From the NCBI GenBank assembly GCA_016209865.1, contig JACQVL010000166.1:1-8978 (forward strand): DNA of 8,978 bases, given 5' to 3'. The notes below the pieces were generated by a model. The model was not told the origin of the DNA. It made no database searches and was given only the letters and a program-made list of their open reading frames with translations. The position numbers were made by a program, and so were the translations under genes. Positions 6,121 to 8,978 of the stretch are shown one piece after another (position 1 is the stretch's first letter; every line of letters starts with the position of its first letter). Source of the stretch: Candidatus Latescibacterota bacterium (GTDB taxonomy: Bacteria > JAAXHH01 > JACQVL01).

Positions 6121-6972
6121 ATGCTCACCGAAGCCCGGATCAAACGATTCATCCCGAAGCCGCTCCATCCCGCGACGAAGGTGCTGGCCGGGACGGTGAA
6201 GCGCCGGTACGCGAAACTCCGCGACTGGATCAGCCGGCCGAACCTTTACCGCCTGAGCACGCCCGAGCGGGTCGGCGTGATCTACGGCAACCCGACCGAG
6301 ATGAGCCTCGACGAACGGCTGCTGCTGTTCGCCCTCATCCGAGGACACCGGCCGGAACGCGCCCTGGAAATCGGCACCCGGCAGGGCGGGTCGGCGGCCA
6401 TCATCACGTGCGCGATGGAGGATAACGGCGCCGGCCGGTTGATCGGCGTCGATCCGAACCCGGACATCACCGTCAACCCCCGCGTGTTCCATGGACGGTT
6501 CCATCTGATCGCCCGACCCTCCCCCGAAGCCGTGGCCGAGGCGCGAGAGGCGGCGGGCGGGCCGTTCGATTTCGTCCTGATCGACGGGGTTCATGTGTAC
6601 GACCAGGTCACGAAAGACATCGAGGGGTGCCTACCCCACCTGACCGATGGGGCATATCTGCTGTTGCACGACGCGTTCAATTACGGGGTGCGCGAGGCCA
6701 TCCGTGCGGCGATCCAGGCTCACTCCAGCCTGCATGACTGCGGGTACGTCGGGACGACCGTGTACACGTCAGAGCCATTGCTCACGTACCGAGGCCTGCG
6801 GCTGCTGCGGTTCGACCCGTCCCCGATCGCCGACCCGCAGCCCCTCGTCGAGGCGGCTTACCGGGTGGCGGGCAAGCCGGTCCCGCCGGCCGACCCCGAC
6901 CTCCTCAACCACGACGAATGGTACTGCCGGACCGTCCAGCCCTGTCCCTATTGCCAGAAGATACGGGTCTGA
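6121..6972 (+). CDS. Class I SAM-dependent methyltransferase (Methyltransf_24-like)
   Basis: This 283-residue protein is not similar to its methyltransferase neighbour beyond the fold. A basic N-terminal region of about 75 residues precedes the Rossmann core: ALEIGTRQGGSAAII (LEIG at 82-85) binds SAM, and the acidic residue D111 follows in GVDPNPD. FDFVLIDGVHVYDQVTKDIE has the D155-G-x-H158-x-Y motif of the Methyltransf_24 group, where these residues often contribute to a metal or acceptor site, and LLLHDAFNYGVREAI (H183-D184) follows. Such proteins are common in glycan clusters as putative sugar O-methyltransferases. After the core, the tail has a cysteine trio (C269, C275, C278) in CRTVQPCPYCQ. 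ATG 6121 is supported by AGGAG overlapping the previous stop. The next gene follows within six bases. Sugar methylation is inferred from context; a role as a distant hydroxylase-like relative is the main alternative. Confidence 0.87.
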   Translation: MLTEARIKRFIPKPLHPATKVLAGTVKRRYAKLRDWISRPNLYRLSTPERVGVIYGNPTEMSLDERLLLFALIRGHRPERALEIGTRQGGSAAIITCAMEDNGAGRLIGVDPNPDITVNPRVFHGRFHLIARPSPEAVAEAREAAGGPFDFVLIDGVHVYDQVTKDIEGCLPHLTDGAYLLLHDAFNYGVREAIRAAIQAHSSLHDCGYVGTTVYTSEPLLTYRGLRLLRFDPSPIADPQPLVEAAYRVAGKPVPPADPDLLNHDEWYCRTVQPCPYCQKIRV

Positions 6973-6978
6973 GTGCTT

Positions 6979-8049
6979 ATGCGCATTACCTTCATCCTGC
7001 CGTTCATCAACATGACCGGGGGTAACAAGGTCATCCTGCAGTACGCGAACTGCCTGACCACACGAGGGCATCAGGTCACCGTCGCCTATCCGATCATCCC
7101 GCTGCGCTTCGGCGCGCCGTGGTCCGACCTCCACACCCTGTACGTCCAGGTGATGCAGGGGTTGGGCAACCTGCGGAAAGGGGTTCGCGTCCGGTGGTTC
7201 GACCTGCACGCCCGCCTCATCCGGCCGATGACGCTCTCCGCCCGGTCGATCCCGGACGCGGACGCCGTCGTCGCCACCGCCTGGCCGACCGCGTACTACG
7301 TCCACCGGTACCCGCCGTCGAAGGGGGAGAAGTTCTACATCATCCAGCACTACGAGGTCTGGAGCGGCCCGAAGGGACTCGTCGACGGCACGTGGACGCT
7401 CCCTCTCAAGAAGATCGTCATCGCGTCATGGTTACAAGAGCTCGCCGAACACCAGTTCGGTCAGCGCGTAGAACGGGTGATCACGAACGGGATCAACCTG
7501 GACGATTTCTACGGCCAGCCGCGCGCCGCGTCCGGCCCGAAGCGGGTCGGCATGCTCTGGCATTATCTCGAATGGAAAGGGTTGCAGGACGGCCTGACTG
7601 CGTTCGAGCGGGCGCGGGAGCGGTTCCCCGGCCTGACGCTCGTCCTGTTCGCCACCCACCGGTTCCCCGGCATCCCGGAGGACGCCGAGTTTCATCTCAA
7701 CCCGCCGATCTCGACGATTCGGGAGATTTACACGTCCTGCGACGTGTTCCTCTCGCCGAGCTGGTCGGAGGGCTGCCAGGCCCCCCCGATGGAGGCGATG
7801 GCGTGCGGGTGCGCGGTCGTGGCGACGAACGTCGGCGGGATTCCGGATTACGCGATCGCGGGAGAAACGGCGCTCGTCGTCCCGCCGAAGCGGCCCGACC
7901 TGCTGGCCGAGGCGCTCATCGAGCTGCTCGCCGATGACGACAACCGCCAGCGCATCGCCTTAGCCGGACAGCGCCACATCCAGCAGTTCACCTGGGACCG
8001 TGCGACGGATCAATTAGAGGGGGTGTTTAGAACCCCGTGCCATCTGTGA
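6979..8049 (+). CDS. Glycosyltransferase family 4 (GT-B fold), second
   Basis: This 356-residue GT-B enzyme transfers a sugar from a nucleotide donor to the growing glycan. MRITFILPFINMTGGNKVIL is a textbook GT4 opening with the glycine-rich acceptor loop. The middle holds FYIIQHYEVWSGPKG and VITNGINLDDFYG, and the donor domain starts near WHYLEWKGLQDGL (W194 onward). SPSWSEGCQAPPMEAMACG carries the E-x7-E motif (E264 and E272), and VVATNVGGIPDYAIAGETAL completes the nucleotide-sugar pocket. The 'IQHYE' type N-terminal domain is found in rhamnosyl- and other deoxyhexosyl-transferases, but donor specificity is not proven. ATG 6979 is preferred to GTG 6973 because the protein then begins MRITF, like its relatives; neither has a good ribosome-binding site. 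The stop at 8047-8049 overlaps the next gene, which is consistent with one transcription unit. Confidence 0.91.
   Translation: MRITFILPFINMTGGNKVILQYANCLTTRGHQVTVAYPIIPLRFGAPWSDLHTLYVQVMQGLGNLRKGVRVRWFDLHARLIRPMTLSARSIPDADAVVATAWPTAYYVHRYPPSKGEKFYIIQHYEVWSGPKGLVDGTWTLPLKKIVIASWLQELAEHQFGQRVERVITNGINLDDFYGQPRAASGPKRVGMLWHYLEWKGLQDGLTAFERARERFPGLTLVLFATHRFPGIPEDAEFHLNPPISTIREIYTSCDVFLSPSWSEGCQAPPMEAMACGCAVVATNVGGIPDYAIAGETALVVPPKRPDLLAEALIELLADDDNRQRIALAGQRHIQQFTWDRATDQLEGVFRTPCHL
8016..8036 (+). promoter_or_regulatory. Ribosome-binding site in a small hairpin before the GT2 start
   Basis: AGAGGGGGT (8016-8024) is the only purine-rich site near GTG 8037, about 12 bases before it. GGGGT (8020-8024) is complementary to ACCCC (8032-8036) with a seven-base loop, so the site can be hidden in a stem until a ribosome translating the end of the upstream gene opens it. 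The elements are visible; the regulatory role is inferred. Confidence 0.4.
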
Positions 8050-8939
8050 TCGCAGTCGTCGTCAATTATAACCGGCGGGACGACACCCTCGAATGTCTGG
8101 ACTCCCTCCAGCGTGTGCCGTCCCCCGCCCTCGACGTGCTCGTCGTCGATAACGGGTCGTCGGACGGGTCGGTCGAGGCGATCCGGGCCCGGTTTCCCGG
8201 CGTGACGGTGATCGAGGCCGGGACGAACCTCGGCTATCCGGGCGGGAACAATTTGGGCATCGAGCGGGCACTGGAACGGGGCGCGGAGTACCTTTTTATC
8301 TTGAATAATGATATCGTCGTCGATCCGGACATCGTGCAGGCGCTCGTCGATGTGGCCGAACACGACATGGCTGTCGGGATGGTCTGTCCGAAGGTCTACT
8401 ACTACGACCGCCGGGACGTCATCTGGTCGGCCGGGTCGCGCATCGACATGCGAACCGGCACTCCCCTTCTGAGAGGGTGCGGGGAGGTGGATCGCGGCCA
8501 GTACGACGCCGAATGTCCGGTCGAGGTGATCGACGGCTGCGCCATCCTCGTTACCCGGCGGCTGTGCGAGCAGGTTGGGCTGATCGACCCGACGTATTTT
8601 GCGTACTACGAAGACACCGACTGGGCCATCCGGGCGACCCGCGCCGGGTTCAGGATCATCTACACCCCGCGCGCCCGCGCCTGGCACAAGGTGTCCGCCA
8701 CCAACCGGAGCGGGACGGCCCGCTCCCCGTTCCAGGTGTACTACCACATCCGCAACCACCTGCTGTTCCTCTCCCGGTACAGCCGGATCACGACGGGCAA
8801 GCACGTCGAGATGTGGGGGACGGTCGCGTTCAACGTTCTCAAGGTGCTGGTCGGGTACGACCGCGAGCGGAGTCTGGCGCGGCTGCGCGGTATCACCGAC
8901 TACTACCGTGGCCGCTTTGGCCATCGGGTGTCCCTGTAA
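8037..8939 (+). CDS. Glycosyltransferase family 2 (GT-A fold), rhamnosyltransferase-like
   Basis: This is a 300-residue inverting GT-A transferase of the usual length for the rhamnosyltransferase-like GT2 group. MPSVIAVVVNYNRRDDTLEC is the nucleotide-binding start, followed by VLVVDNGSSDGSVEAIRARF. EAGTNLGYPGGNNLGIERAL leads to the metal-binding ILNNDIVVDPD (N90-N91-D92, in place of DXD). YFAYYEDTDWAIRATRAGF holds the catalytic-base region E192-D193-T194-D195, and AWHKVS follows as in the family. No transmembrane anchor is evident, so it probably acts at the cytoplasmic membrane surface. GTG 8037 overlaps the previous gene by 13 bp; GTG 8046 would give a four-base GTGA overlap but lies farther from the purine-rich site. 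A GC-rich palindrome-like stretch at 8461-8486 is read through in frame as PLLRGCGE. The TAA stop is followed directly by a hairpin. Confidence 0.93.
   Translation: MPSVIAVVVNYNRRDDTLECLDSLQRVPSPALDVLVVDNGSSDGSVEAIRARFPGVTVIEAGTNLGYPGGNNLGIERALERGAEYLFILNNDIVVDPDIVQALVDVAEHDMAVGMVCPKVYYYDRRDVIWSAGSRIDMRTGTPLLRGCGEVDRGQYDAECPVEVIDGCAILVTRRLCEQVGLIDPTYFAYYEDTDWAIRATRAGFRIIYTPRARAWHKVSATNRSGTARSPFQVYYHIRNHLLFLSRYSRITTGKHVEMWGTVAFNVLKVLVGYDRERSLARLRGITDYYRGRFGHRVSL
8461..8486. repeat. GC-rich palindromic repeat embedded in the GT2 coding sequence
   Basis: CTCCCC (8461-8466) is complementary to GGGGAG (8481-8486), and CCCT (8464-8467) to AGGG (8474-8477). The spacing and the TTCTGAGAGGG core resemble widespread interspersed bacterial palindromes of the CTCCC...GAGAGGG...GGGGAGG kind. 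The reading frame is kept open. The resemblance is from memory and is not proof of a mobile repeat. Confidence 0.35.
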
Positions 8940-8941
8940 AT

Positions 8942-8962
8942 CCGGGGTTCGGATAACCCCGG
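8942..8962 (+). terminator. Perfect 8-bp hairpin after the last gene
   Basis: CCGGGGTT (8942-8949) and AACCCCGG (8955-8962) are perfect complements around the five-base loop CGGAT, beginning two bases after the TAA stop of the GT2 gene. Such a hairpin could stop transcription or protect the 3' end of the operon mRNA. It is followed by GGTACGGGATTC, not a T-run, so it is not a standard intrinsic terminator. Confidence 0.4.
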
Positions 8963-8978
8963 GGTACGGGATTCGGGA
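8962..8978. repeat. Possible start of another heptamer array, cut by the window edge
   Basis: GGGTACG (8962-8968), GGATTCG (8969-8975) and GGA (8976-8978) are in 7-base phase and share GG-x-T-x-CG. Only two units and a fragment are present, so this is a suggestion based on the clearer elements elsewhere in the window. Confidence 0.3.

Noticed and set aside
8010-8924. A 304-codon minus-strand open frame opposite the GT2 gene
   Set aside because: It mirrors almost the whole GT2 gene and shows no motif of its own, while the + strand has NND and EDTDW glycosyltransferase motifs.

Overview
The window is high-GC bacterial DNA (roughly 60-65% G+C by eye, not counted). Every gene I can support lies on the + strand. 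It opens inside the end of a cyclophilin-type peptidyl-prolyl isomerase, continues with a complete APC-family amino acid permease, and is then filled to its end by a surface-polysaccharide biosynthesis cluster. The base composition, tight gene overlaps and unusual runs of 7- or 8-base tandem units at gene junctions remind me of Planctomycetes, perhaps Gemmataceae. That is an inference from style; no marker gene here proves it.

Layout: 2-157, 3' end of a cyclophilin gene; 158-263, an inverted heptamer repeat element; 281-1693, amino acid permease with a strong Shine-Dalgarno (SD) sequence; 1728-2693, galE-type UDP-glucose 4-epimerase; 2704-2776, a long octamer inverted repeat; 2776-3924, family 4 glycosyltransferase; 3921-5381, Wzx-like flippase; 5371-6111 and 6121-6972, two unrelated class I methyltransferases; 6979-8049, a second family 4 glycosyltransferase; 8037-8939, a family 2 glycosyltransferase; 8942-8978, a hairpin and what looks like the start of another repeat. 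No gene-free stretch exceeds about 125 bases. I found no tRNA, rRNA, CRISPR array, transposase or convincing promoter.

The seven glycan genes are joined by overlaps or gaps under 10 bp, except for the 82-bp repeat-bearing gap after galE. They read as one transcription unit: GalE supplies UDP-galactose or a related sugar, three glycosyltransferases build a lipid-linked oligosaccharide, the methyltransferases probably decorate a sugar or cap a chain, and the flippase moves the product across the membrane. No initiating phosphoglycosyltransferase, polymerase or ligase is inside the window.

The most unusual signal is not a gene. Several junctions carry short tandem-unit repeats of different sequence but similar architecture, and these supply actual gene parts: the stop codon of the permease, the SD (and first base of the start) of the first glycosyltransferase, and both the stop of the flippase and the likely start of the first methyltransferase.
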